The notes under the pieces are model-generated. The model ran no database searches. It worked only from the letters and a program-made list of their open reading frames with translations, and was not told where the DNA came from. A stretch of 32,104 bases of DNA from Methylophilaceae bacterium (GTDB lineage Bacteria > Pseudomonadota > Gammaproteobacteria > Burkholderiales > Methylophilaceae): positions 1-32,104 of the forward strand of contig JAFMCM010000016.1 in assembly GCA_017857755.1 (NCBI GenBank), in the 5' to 3' direction. Both the position numbers and the translations under genes were made by a program. Within the stretch, counting starts at the first letter, position 1; each line of letters begins with the position of its first letter. Shown here piece by piece: positions 7,809 to 16,267 of the stretch.

Positions 7809-8183
7809 ATGAATATGGAAAAAGTTGTTTTTGGTTTTTTTATTGTCCTAGCAATGACGCTCAATTTCGGCTTCTTTCTTGGCGAAATCGATAATGCGGC
7901 GCATCATCACGTCTACGAATTATACGCTGCTATTATTGTGAGTTTGATTGCCACCGTACTTAAATTTGGTGACCGCACACAAGTTGGTGCGATTTTACTG
8001 TCTACAAGTTTAGCCGCTGATTTACAGTTAATCACCGCTGCTATTTTATGGGCGGCATTCCACGAAAGCATGGAATCATCCAGTTTAATGGTTTACATCG
8101 TATCCCTTTCAGGTGGCGCACTCATGGCAAACTTTGTTTCAGTCGTGCTACTGATTTCTGAAACCATCAGTCAGCGACGATAG
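7809..8183 (+). CDS. Small four-helix membrane protein (DUF6394-like)
   Basis: 124 residues with four predicted membrane helices: about 5-25 (VVFGFFIVLAMTLNFGFFLG), 35-53, 60-80 and 92-116. An acidic/His patch EIDNAAHHHVYELY lies in the first loop. It resembles the DUF6394 family by my recollection; a profile search is needed to confirm. AGGCGGA stands seven bases before ATG, giving a clear start. A 43-bp gap separates it from the K+ channel gene on the same strand, so the two are probably co-transcribed, and the small protein may be a channel partner. That role is inference only. An exact TATAAT at 7697-7702 is a possible distal -10 box, without a good -35. Confidence 0.7.
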   Translation: MNMEKVVFGFFIVLAMTLNFGFFLGEIDNAAHHHVYELYAAIIVSLIATVLKFGDRTQVGAILLSTSLAADLQLITAAILWAAFHESMESSSLMVYIVSLSGGALMANFVSVVLLISETISQRR

Positions 8184-8226
8184 AATCATCGTTCATCCAG
8201 ACACCTTTTCAAACACCAGTTCCAAC

Positions 8227-9924
8227 ATGAATAGTATTCTCTTCATGATTCTGCGGCGCTTACGCCGACCGCTTATACTCATTATCGTTAGCTTTGCCGT
8301 GGTCACCATCGGCTTAACACTCGTGCCTGGCGTTGATGACCAAGGCAACGTTTGGCATATGAGTATATTCCAGGCCTTTTATGTCATTAGCTATACCGCC
8401 ACAACAATTGGTTTTGGTGAAGTGCCTTATCCATATAGTCAAGCGCAGCGCTTATGGATGACCTTTTCAATTTATTTTACCGTTATTCCTTGGTTTTATG
8501 CGGTTGGTAAAATTATTACGCTACTACAAGATGTTAGCCTTCGTCAGACCATTACTGCCGAACGGCTGGCTCGGAATGTTCGCCAACTACAAGAACCTTT
8601 CTTTATCTTATGTAGCTATGGTCAATCAGCCAGTTTACTGGCTAACATTCTTGATGAAAAAAACATGCGTGTGGTGGTGATTGAACAAAATCAAGACCGT
8701 TTAAACGAGCTTGAGTTGGCCGATACTAAAAACACCATATTAAGTCTGTGTGCCGATGCTAAGCTACCAGAAAATCTAATCCGAGCAGGCATCGACCACC
8801 CCTATTGTAGTGGCGTTGTTACCCTAACCGATAATGATGAAGTCAATCTAGCAGTGGCTGTTTCAGTTAAATTGATGAAACCAAGCTTACGTGTGATTGC
8901 CCGTGCAGAACGTAAAGACGTTGCGGCTAATATGGCTTCATTTGGCACCGACCATATTATTAACCCTTACACCTTGTTCGGTGACCAGTTGGCGATGCGA
9001 GTACACTCGCTTGGCACTTATATTTTGCATCAGTGGCTGACTGGCGTTCCTGGGGACACACTCGAGCCACCTGAAAACCCACCAAGAGGCAATTGGCTTG
9101 TCTGCGGCTATGGTCGTTTTGGCAAATCAGTGGTAGAAAATCTGCAGCGTGAACATCTCACCACAACAATCATAGAAGCCATGCCAGATTTAACGCAATG
9201 TAAATCTTGTGTCGTTGGTAGTGGCACCGAAGCAAACACGCTGATTGAAGCTGGCATTCACGATGCTTGTGCCATCGTGGCGGGTACAGATAACGATATC
9301 AATAATCTCTCCATCGTGATGACGGCCAAAGAGCTCAATCCCAATCTCTTTTTAATCGTACGGAAAAACAATCGCAATAATAGCGCCCTTTTTAAGCGGT
9401 TTGGCGCCAACATCACCATGCAACCAACCGACATCATCGCCCATGAATGTTTAGCGCATATGTTGACGCCGTTGCTGGCTGAGTTTTTAACCCTAGCGCG
9501 CAATCAAGATAACCAATGGGCAAACACCTTAATCAGCCAATTGGTGGATGTCGTTGGAGAAACAGTTCCAGAAACTTTTGCCATTACAATTGATGCTGAA
9601 AATGCCGTAGCAGTCAGTGAATATATTGATAGCGGTATGCTGGTAAGACTCAACAACTTGATGCAAGACCCAGCAAATAGAGAGAGAAATCTTAAGTTAG
9701 TCCCTTTATTACTGGTCAGAAATGAAACTTCAATCATCGTACCAGACCAAGAGACAGTCGTAATCAATGGAGATCGGATTTTATTCTGTGGCACTTATGA
9801 TGCAAAAACGACACTGCCTGCATCAATTAATAATAGCAAATCATTTAATTATATTATGAATGGGTTAGAAGTACCCGATAGTACGATATGGCGGTTTTTT
9901 AAACGTGTACTTGCGCCGCACTAA
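8227..9924 (+). CDS. Two-TM potassium channel with two TrkA-type (RCK) cytoplasmic modules
   Basis: 565 residues. Helix 1 (about 15-33), a pore loop with filter TTIGFGEV (59-66), and helix 2 (about 77-97) form a K+ channel pore. Two RCK-like nucleotide-binding modules follow. The first opens with the degenerate FFILCSYGQSA (about 125-135), the second with the canonical WLVCGYGRFGKSV and GYGRFG at 294-299. Each has the usual acidic end of beta-2 (VVVIEQ, TTIIEA). The C-terminal ~120 residues may form a TrkA-C-like domain. The filter differs from the usual TVGYGD (Phe for Tyr, Glu for Asp). It should gate K+ flux at the inner membrane in response to a nucleotide or ion. Ends four bases before the convergent mutL stop with no terminator between them. 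Confidence 0.88.
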   Translation: MNSILFMILRRLRRPLILIIVSFAVVTIGLTLVPGVDDQGNVWHMSIFQAFYVISYTATTIGFGEVPYPYSQAQRLWMTFSIYFTVIPWFYAVGKIITLLQDVSLRQTITAERLARNVRQLQEPFFILCSYGQSASLLANILDEKNMRVVVIEQNQDRLNELELADTKNTILSLCADAKLPENLIRAGIDHPYCSGVVTLTDNDEVNLAVAVSVKLMKPSLRVIARAERKDVAANMASFGTDHIINPYTLFGDQLAMRVHSLGTYILHQWLTGVPGDTLEPPENPPRGNWLVCGYGRFGKSVVENLQREHLTTTIIEAMPDLTQCKSCVVGSGTEANTLIEAGIHDACAIVAGTDNDINNLSIVMTAKELNPNLFLIVRKNNRNNSALFKRFGANITMQPTDIIAHECLAHMLTPLLAEFLTLARNQDNQWANTLISQLVDVVGETVPETFAITIDAENAVAVSEYIDSGMLVRLNNLMQDPANRERNLKLVPLLLVRNETSIIVPDQETVVINGDRILFCGTYDAKTTLPASINNSKSFNYIMNGLEVPDSTIWRFFKRVLAPH

Positions 9925-9928
9925 GCAG

Positions 9929-11797
9929 CTACTTTCCTCGCATAAACATTTTATCCAAATCACTCATACTCACTTGAAACCAAGTTGGGCGTCCATGATT
10001 ACATTGTCCTGAACGCTCTGTCGCCTCCATGTCGCGCAGTAAAGCATTCATTTCAGGAATCGTTAAACTGCGGTTAGCCCTTACCGCCGCGTGACAAGCC
10101 ATGGTACCTAACAAGGTATTGCGCTGGTCAGTTAACACCCTACTCGCCCCATATTCAGCTAACTCACGCAAGACATCTCGCGCTAATGAAACAGCATCTG
10201 CTTTTTGCAATAAGGTGGGTACTGCTCTAACCGCTAATGTTGATGGTGACAATACTGCAATATCAAACCCTAATTGATTCAATGTATCAGCACCAGAAGC
10301 CAGCACATCATTCACAATCGCCACTTCAAGCCTGTCTGCATTAAAGCTCACTGGTATTAATAAAGGCTGCATCGACACACTTTTGTTATCCAAAGCCTGC
10401 TTTAATTGCTCGTACATAATACGCTCATGGGCGGCATGCATATCCACTACAACCAACCCTTTTGCATTTTGCGCCAATACATAAACCCCGTGAATCTGCC
10501 CCAAGGCAAACCCAAGCGGAAAGCCCGGCGCGTCATCCGCAACCTCATGATTTTGCGAATCAGTTAGTCTTAAATCCGTATTATCCTCACTCAGAGCTGA
10601 CTGCGCTGATTCAGTCGCATTGCCATACATTTTTTGATAAAAATCAGTCGGTTGATTGGCATGCAAAGGAATCTGTGACTGGTAGCCAGGATACTGTGAT
10701 GCCCCAAACGTTGGCGCTGTCGATGATGGTTGGTTCAGTAAGGTAGCGGAACGAATCGTTGCAAACGGATTATGGGAAGCTTGGCCTGCGGTCACTGAAT
10801 TGGACTCACCCGTGGGTGTTGCCAAGACTTTATTAAGGGCATGAAAGATAAAACGGTGAATGGCTTGGCCATCTCTAAATCGCACTTCGGTTTTGGCTGG
10901 ATGCACATTCACATCAACCAGCTGCGGATCTAAGGCAAGAAATAAGACAAAAGCAGGATGTCTATCATGATGCAAAACATCTTGATAAGCTTGTCTAATC
11001 GCATGCGCAATCAATTTATCGCGCACAAACCGACCATTCACATAAACATATTGGCAATCACGCCTACCCCGACTAAAAGTCGGCTTTGCCGCCATACCCC
11101 AAAACCGCAACCCAGCTGCTTCATCATCTACTGTCACTGACTCTGCACTAAACTCATCTCCCAACACCGCTTTAAAGCGCTTGCCGGCCTCTCCTATGGC
11201 ATAGCGACTAATCACCCGTCCATTATGCTCTAAAGTAAAGGCAACATCTGGTCGCGATAAAGCCACTCGCGTAAAAGCCGCTTCACAATGACCAAATTCG
11301 GTCGCATCTTTTTTAAGAAACTTTCGTCTGGCTGGTGTATTAAAATATAAATCATTCACCTCTACTATCGTGCCCGCATCCAAAGCGCTGGGTTCTAATG
11401 CGGAAATTTCGCTGCCATTGGAATAAATCGTCCATGCATGCTTCTCATTTTGGGCACGACTTACAACCTGAGTACGCGAAACCGAAGCAATACTCGCCAG
11501 CGCTTCACCACGAAAGCCCAAACTAGCCACCGCCTCTAAATCTGCTAACGATTGAATTTTACTCGTGGCATGACGCGTGAGCGCTAAGGCCATATCTGAC
11601 TGAGCAATACCATTGCCATTATCAGTCACGCGTAATTGCTTGATCCCACCTTCTATCAGGCTGACTTTAATATCCGTACTGTGGGCATCAAGACTATTTT
11701 CAAGCAATTCTTTTAATGCAGAAGCAGGCCTTTCAACAACCTCACCTGCCGCAATTTGACTAATGAGTTGGTCAGGTAAGACTTTGATCTGATTCAT
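9929..11797 (-). CDS. mutL: DNA mismatch repair protein MutL, endonuclease-type
   Basis: 622 residues. The N-terminal GHKL ATPase has QIAAGEVVERPASALKELLE with the general-base Glu at 30, DNGNGI (59-64), the ATSKI lid segment, SLGFRGEALASI and FNTPARRKF. Residues ~330-425 are a Ser/Thr/Gln-rich linker. The C-terminal dimerization domain carries DMHAAHERIMYE (about 451-462), which fits the metal-binding DQHA(X)2E(X)4E signature, plus ACHAAVRA and QCNHGRPT near the end. This predicts a nicking MutL of the kind found in bacteria without MutH; E. coli MutL lacks the motif. It lies 16 bp downstream of the amidase gene on the same strand, in the conserved tsaE-amidase-mutL order. Confidence 0.96.
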   Translation of the reverse strand: MNQIKVLPDQLISQIAAGEVVERPASALKELLENSLDAHSTDIKVSLIEGGIKQLRVTDNGNGIAQSDMALALTRHATSKIQSLADLEAVASLGFRGEALASIASVSRTQVVSRAQNEKHAWTIYSNGSEISALEPSALDAGTIVEVNDLYFNTPARRKFLKKDATEFGHCEAAFTRVALSRPDVAFTLEHNGRVISRYAIGEAGKRFKAVLGDEFSAESVTVDDEAAGLRFWGMAAKPTFSRGRRDCQYVYVNGRFVRDKLIAHAIRQAYQDVLHHDRHPAFVLFLALDPQLVDVNVHPAKTEVRFRDGQAIHRFIFHALNKVLATPTGESNSVTAGQASHNPFATIRSATLLNQPSSTAPTFGASQYPGYQSQIPLHANQPTDFYQKMYGNATESAQSALSEDNTDLRLTDSQNHEVADDAPGFPLGFALGQIHGVYVLAQNAKGLVVVDMHAAHERIMYEQLKQALDNKSVSMQPLLIPVSFNADRLEVAIVNDVLASGADTLNQLGFDIAVLSPSTLAVRAVPTLLQKADAVSLARDVLRELAEYGASRVLTDQRNTLLGTMACHAAVRANRSLTIPEMNALLRDMEATERSGQCNHGRPTWFQVSMSDLDKMFMRGK

Positions 11798-11813
11798 TCA
11801 GCCCTCTTGTTCT

Positions 11814-13100
11814 CTATTGACTCGCAAACGATCTTGCTAAAGGCGGATTAGTCGCAAAGTAGCGTTTAATCCCCGCTAAAATAGAGTCTGCCAACTGCAT
11901 TTGATGTTGGACATTATTTAATTTACGCTCTTCTTCTGGGTTACTAATAAAAGCGGTCTCTACCAAAATAGAGGGAATATCGGGCGATTTTAAAACAGCA
12001 AACCCCGCTTGCTCCACATGATGTTTATGTAATACGTTAATTTCTTCGACGTAATCCAAAACAGCTTTACCCAATTTCAAACTATCATTAATCGTTGCCG
12101 ACTGTGATAAATCTAATAGAGTCTTGGCTAAAATGGGATCTTTATCCTTCAAACTAACCCCACCAATCAAATCAGACTGATTTTCTTTTTGCGCTAAATA
12201 GCGCGCAGTGGCACTGGTTGCGCCACGTTCCGATAAAGCAAAGACAGAAGAGCCACGCGCTGATGATTTAGTAAATGAATCGGCATGAATCGATATAAAT
12301 AAATCAGCCCGTAACTTACGCGCCTTGATCACCCGCCCTCGCAAAGAAACAAAATAATCACCATCCCGCGTCAATACCGCTCGCATATTAGGCTCGGCAT
12401 CTACTTTTTCTTTTAGCTTCTTAGCAATAGCTAGAGTAATATCCTTTTCACGGCTACCACTAGCCCCTCTTGCACCAGGATCTTCTCCACCATGCCCCGC
12501 ATCAATGGCTATGGTAATCATCCGTCCCACCTGTTTTGCATCTGTCTGGCTAGCAGCATCATTGATGGGTGCTTTCATTGAATCAGACATATTTAGTGAT
12601 GGCGCATCCGCCGCTTTACGATCAGATGGTGATGTTGTTAACCGCTGTGTTTTATCCAACTTGTCTAACATCGCCATCACCGGATCTTTTAATGGCAGAA
12701 TATCTAACACCAAACGATGACTGTATTCGCCAGCAGGCATTAAAGAAAAAACATTAAAATTAACATCCTGCTTTAAATCAATCACAACACGAACAACATT
12801 GGGTTGATATTGCCCGATACGCACTTGTTGAATATAGGGATCATCCGCTAGAATTTGTTTGGGCAAAGCATTCAAAACCGCATTGAGCGCAATATCTTCA
12901 ATATCTAACACCAAACGCTCTGGTTTTTTGAGTGAAAAAGTTTGATACTTAAACGCACCGCCAGCCTCAAAAGTCATCCGCGTATAATCATCCGAGGGCC
13001 AAACACGGGTGGCCGATACCTCATTGGCAGCCATCGCGTAGACGCTCATACAACCTAGTATGCAAACTAACGCTAATTTTATTCCCACTAATTTAACCAT
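11814..13100 (-). CDS. amiC: N-acetylmuramoyl-L-alanine amidase, AmiC-like (AMIN + Amidase_3)
   Basis: 428 residues. A signal peptide (1-24, ending in YAMA) sends it to the periplasm. An AMIN domain follows (about 30-135, starting VWPSDDYTRMTFEAGG), then a linker and an Amidase_3 zinc domain (about 195-415). Zn and catalytic residues are visible: His203 in DAGHGGEDPGA, Glu218 in SREKD, His272 in SIHADSF and Glu381 in ILVETAF. The domain cuts the amide between MurNAc and L-Ala during cell separation. There is no LysM domain, so AmiC fits better than AmiB. The SVFALSERGATSATARYLA stretch and the following residues correspond to the autoinhibitory helix region of this family. Three bases separate it from the upstream tsaE. 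Confidence 0.93.
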   Translation of the reverse strand: MVKLVGIKLALVCILGCMSVYAMAANEVSATRVWPSDDYTRMTFEAGGAFKYQTFSLKKPERLVLDIEDIALNAVLNALPKQILADDPYIQQVRIGQYQPNVVRVVIDLKQDVNFNVFSLMPAGEYSHRLVLDILPLKDPVMAMLDKLDKTQRLTTSPSDRKAADAPSLNMSDSMKAPINDAASQTDAKQVGRMITIAIDAGHGGEDPGARGASGSREKDITLAIAKKLKEKVDAEPNMRAVLTRDGDYFVSLRGRVIKARKLRADLFISIHADSFTKSSARGSSVFALSERGATSATARYLAQKENQSDLIGGVSLKDKDPILAKTLLDLSQSATINDSLKLGKAVLDYVEEINVLHKHHVEQAGFAVLKSPDIPSILVETAFISNPEEERKLNNVQHQMQLADSILAGIKRYFATNPPLARSFASQ

Positions 13101-13103
13101 AAT

Positions 13104-13556
13104 TTATGACAGTGATTTCCGTGCTGCAATTGTTAAGGTACGTCCTGTCACCTGTTCAGCGCTAAGCGATAATGTTAACGCAACATCAACCGCTGGCGCA
13201 GGCAATAGTGTACCTGCTTTTTGCGGCCACTCCACCATGCAAACACTAGTCGCATTAAAATACTCACTAAACCCCGCCTCATCCCACTCATATTCATCAA
13301 CAAATCGATATAAGTCAAAATGATATAGGTTTAGCCCATCAAACGCATAAGGCTCGACCAAAGTATAAGTTGGACTCTTTACCTTGCCCTGATAGCCTAA
13401 ACCTTGCAACACGCCGCGAACAAAAGTGGTTTTGCCTGCACCCAAGTCACCATGCAGATAAATCGTCATTCCCGCTGATAACTGTCTAGCAAATTGTCGA
13501 CCCGCTTCTAAAGTCGCTGCTTCATCGGCTAATTCAAGTGTAAAATGTTCAATCAT
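13104..13556 (-). CDS. tsaE: tRNA threonylcarbamoyladenosine biosynthesis ATPase TsaE
   Basis: 150 residues. P-loop GDLGAGKT at 36-43, then VKSPTYTLVEPY, YHFDLYRF and VCMVEWPQKAG, all diagnostic of TsaE (YjeE), the ATPase that drives the TsaBDE complex making t6A37 in tRNA. I chose ATG 13554-13556 (MIEHFTLELADE). A frame extension to a TTG at 13574 adds six residues with no support. The start codon shares the palindrome TCATGA with a plus-strand ATG in the queG frame. It heads a tsaE-amiC-mutL unit with gaps of 3 and 16 bp. Confidence 0.94.
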   Translation of the reverse strand: MIEHFTLELADEAATLEAGRQFARQLSAGMTIYLHGDLGAGKTTFVRGVLQGLGYQGKVKSPTYTLVEPYAFDGLNLYHFDLYRFVDEYEWDEAGFSEYFNATSVCMVEWPQKAGTLLPAPAVDVALTLSLSAEQVTGRTLTIAARKSLS

Positions 13557-13578
13557 GACGCGCCCAGCTTCCAATTTT

Positions 13579-14655
13579 ATGAATCCCCATGAACTGCATC
13601 AGCTTGCCGATGACATTAAACGTTGGGGGCGTGAACTGGGCTTTGCCGAGATTGGCATCACAGATACTGATTTGTCGCATGCAGAAAAAGATCATCAAAA
13701 ATGGCTAGAAAAAGGCTTTCATGGTGAAATGGATTATATGGCAAAACACGGCACGAAGCGAACCCGACCCGCGGAATTAGTGCCCAGTACCGTTCGCGTT
13801 ATTTCTGCTCGATTAGATTATTTACCGCCTAAAACAAAAGACAGCTGGCAAGTCATTTATCACGGTGACCAAGCTTTTATCTCCAGATATGCGTTAGGAC
13901 GTGATTACCATAAAGTCGTCCGTAATAAATTACAAAAGCTATGCGAGCACATTCAACAAGCCACCCAAAACGTGGAATACCGCGCATTTACGGATAGCGC
14001 ACCTGTGCTTGAAGTCGCACTAGCAGAAAAAGCAGGCTTAGGCTGGCGCGGAAAACATACTTTACTCATCAATAAAAACCACGGCTCTTGGTTTTTTTTG
14101 GGTGAAATCTATACCAGCCTACCGCTGCCAATTGACAGACCCGCGACCAATCACTGTGGCAGTTGCACTGCATGCATAGACGTTTGTCCAACAAAAGCCA
14201 TTACCGCGCCATATGAAGTAGATGCAAGACGATGTATCTCATACTTAACCATTGAGCTTAAAACCAGCATTCCTATCGAATTTAGACCGCTAATCGGCAA
14301 CCGCGTCTATGGTTGTGATGACTGTCAATTGGTCTGCCCATGGAATAAGTTTGCTGAAATCACGCAAGAAGATGACTTTCATGTACGTCATGGTTTAGAC
14401 GACATCAGCCTTATTGAATGCTTTAGCTGGTCAGAAGAAACATTCAAACAAAAAATGGCTGGCAGTGCAATTTATCGTATTGGCTATCAACAATGGTTAC
14501 GTAATATTGCTATTGGCTTAGGAAATGCACCCTCTAGCCCATCCATTATACAAGCCCTCAACAGTCGCAAAGAAAACACCAGCGACTTAGTCAGAGAGCA
14601 CATTGAATGGGCTTTAGCACAACACGCATCAACATCGCATACGACGCAGGATTAA
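13579..14655 (+). CDS. queG: Epoxyqueuosine reductase QueG
   Basis: 358 residues from this ATG. The enzyme is cobalamin-dependent, carries two [4Fe-4S] clusters and reduces epoxyqueuosine to queuosine in tRNA. The ferredoxin-like segment has CGSCTACIDVCP for one cluster. A lone Cys in RRCISYLTIELK and then YGCDDCQLVCPWNKF complete the second. N-terminal WGRELGFAEIGITDTDL and KGFHGEMDYM match the family. Starting at MNPHELHQLADDIK aligns with the E. coli protein length; an in-frame ATG at 13555 would add eight residues and overlap the tsaE start codon. Neither has a good Shine-Dalgarno sequence. In E. coli, too, queG diverges from the tsaE-amidase-mutL cluster. Confidence 0.95.
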   Translation: MNPHELHQLADDIKRWGRELGFAEIGITDTDLSHAEKDHQKWLEKGFHGEMDYMAKHGTKRTRPAELVPSTVRVISARLDYLPPKTKDSWQVIYHGDQAFISRYALGRDYHKVVRNKLQKLCEHIQQATQNVEYRAFTDSAPVLEVALAEKAGLGWRGKHTLLINKNHGSWFFLGEIYTSLPLPIDRPATNHCGSCTACIDVCPTKAITAPYEVDARRCISYLTIELKTSIPIEFRPLIGNRVYGCDDCQLVCPWNKFAEITQEDDFHVRHGLDDISLIECFSWSEETFKQKMAGSAIYRIGYQQWLRNIAIGLGNAPSSPSIIQALNSRKENTSDLVREHIEWALAQHASTSHTTQD

Positions 14656-14657
14656 AA

Positions 14658-15674
14658 CTAGATTAAAGCCCGCGCTCTTAACTCGCTTTTGATATAAGCA
14701 TAATAAATCGGCGCGGCAACCACACCCGCAACACCAAAAGCAGCTTCCATCAACACCATGACAATCAACAGTTCCCATGCATTGGCTTTAATTTTTCCGC
14801 CAACAATCCGCGCATTTAAGAAATATTCTAATTTATGAATCACCACCAAAAACATCAATGACCCAAGCGCTATTGCAAAGGAATGACTCATGCTAACCAC
14901 CACAATCACCGCATTTGAAATCAGATTGCCAATGACAGGCAACAACCCCACAATAAAAGTAATCACAATCATGGTTTTAACAAAAGGCAGCTCGATACCA
15001 GCTAAAGGCAAAACAACAGCCAAATAAATCGCCGTAAATGTGGTATTGATGGCGGATATTCTAACCTGAGCAAACACAATATTTCTAAACGCATGACCGA
15101 AATAAGTTGTTCGCTGTACCATGGCTTTAGAAAATGGCTTGTATTGGTCATCCGTCATTGCTTCACGCAAAGCTAACATCCCACCGATAATCATCGCAAT
15201 CAAAATATGTGCCACATAGCGACCAGCCTCTTTGCCCCAAAATTGCAAATTAGTCGCATTATCGCGCAACCACTCTGTGAGCAAATGCTGTAATACCACT
15301 GCATTAGCAGGCAGGCGCGAATCGATCCAACCAGGCAAAATTGTGCGTGAATCTTCAATAATTTGAGCCATTCTACCAATCAGATTAGGCAAACGACCAG
15401 AGTCAGAGTTGAAAAAAGTAATCAACCCAAGCACAGCAAGCGTTAATAAACCAATCACACAAACAGCTAACAAACCCACTGCAATCACCTTAGCAATATA
15501 GCCTGGAAACTTATGGGCAATATAAGGTGAAATAATATGCACTAGCTCAAACACTAATAAACCCGCTAACAAACCAGGGAGTAAATTGTAATGCAAGACG
15601 TACAGCATTGCTGTCGCCATAATGAGCCATGCGGCAATATCAATTTTGGTTAGAGCTTTAATCTGCATATTCAC
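14658..15674 (-). CDS. AI-2E family transporter (UPF0118-type permease)
   Basis: 338 residues with about seven or eight hydrophobic segments: a pair near 12-50, one near 60-90 (VIAVGLLAVCVIGLLTLAVL), a long periplasmic/cytoplasmic stretch, then helices from about 150 to 330. The FVKTMIVITFIVGLLPVIGNLISN segment fits the PF01594 family. Members are variously linked to autoinducer-2 export, Na+/H+ exchange or other transport; the substrate cannot be inferred here. The 5' end overlaps the end of the upstream YigZ-like gene by 17 bp, suggesting translational coupling. The stop lies 2 bp from the convergent queG stop. Confidence 0.83.
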   Translation of the reverse strand: MNMQIKALTKIDIAAWLIMATAMLYVLHYNLLPGLLAGLLVFELVHIISPYIAHKFPGYIAKVIAVGLLAVCVIGLLTLAVLGLITFFNSDSGRLPNLIGRMAQIIEDSRTILPGWIDSRLPANAVVLQHLLTEWLRDNATNLQFWGKEAGRYVAHILIAMIIGGMLALREAMTDDQYKPFSKAMVQRTTYFGHAFRNIVFAQVRISAINTTFTAIYLAVVLPLAGIELPFVKTMIVITFIVGLLPVIGNLISNAVIVVVSMSHSFAIALGSLMFLVVIHKLEYFLNARIVGGKIKANAWELLIVMVLMEAAFGVAGVVAAPIYYAYIKSELRARALI

Positions 15675-16233
15675 TAGTAAATCGCTTTATAAAAGAATGT
15701 TCCTCGGATGCTGGTAAACGAACAACAACATGTACTTGATCATCAAACTGTTTATCTAAAACCTCACCATGCATTTGCGACAAGGCTTTGGTCAAAGCAT
15801 CCAGTTGATTGTATGCTATTGTCAGGCTTAATTGTTGCATTTCTCTATAATCAGCAGTGGTAGCGCAATCTAACGCTAGTTTAGCAGTTCCACCATAAGC
15901 ACGTGCTAAGCCACCTTTACCTAAATTAACGCCACCGTAATAACGAATAACCCCAACACAAACATTAATTAAATCCAAACCCTCTATCCGTTGCAAAATT
16001 GGCATACCAGCCGTACCAGACGGCTCACCAGCATCAGAAAACCTCGGCACGATACGATTATCTGTTTTAATCCGAAAAGCATAAGCCAAATGGCTAGCCT
16101 GTTGATGTTGGGATGCGATTGCACGCAAAAACGCACCAACCTCCTTTTCGTTATGACAAGGCGCAACCCATGCCAGAAACTTGGATTTATTAATGAGTTG
16201 CTCTGCAGTACCACCATGTTGAATAATTTGCAT
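15658..16233 (-). CDS. YigZ/IMPACT family protein (UPF0029 + DUF1949)
   Basis: 191 residues. The N-terminal IMPACT domain has KSKFLAWVAPCHNEKEVGAFL, the HLAYAFRIK segment, RFSDAGEPSGTAGMPILQ and VIRYYGGVNLGKGGLARAYG. The C-terminal ~65 residues correspond to DUF1949, with a ferredoxin-like fold. The eukaryotic relative IMPACT regulates GCN2; the bacterial role is unsettled, with links to translation or proline peptides proposed. It is followed, with a 17-bp overlap, by the AI-2E-type permease and lies 34 bp downstream of fhs on the same strand, so the three may form one transcript. Confidence 0.9.
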   Translation of the reverse strand: MQIIQHGGTAEQLINKSKFLAWVAPCHNEKEVGAFLRAIASQHQQASHLAYAFRIKTDNRIVPRFSDAGEPSGTAGMPILQRIEGLDLINVCVGVIRYYGGVNLGKGGLARAYGGTAKLALDCATTADYREMQQLSLTIAYNQLDALTKALSQMHGEVLDKQFDDQVHVVVRLPASEEHSFIKRFTSEYAD

Positions 16234-16267
16234 ATCAATAAAACGAATCTAGACCCAATAAGCGTCC

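Noticed and set aside
9900-9960. Search for a terminator between the convergent channel and mutL genes
   Set aside because: Only four bases separate the stops, and no hairpin with a T run was seen on either side.
10462-10746. 94-codon plus-strand frame inside mutL
   Set aside because: Antisense to the low-complexity linker of a clear mutL; the His/Pro/Ser-rich product is a shadow translation.
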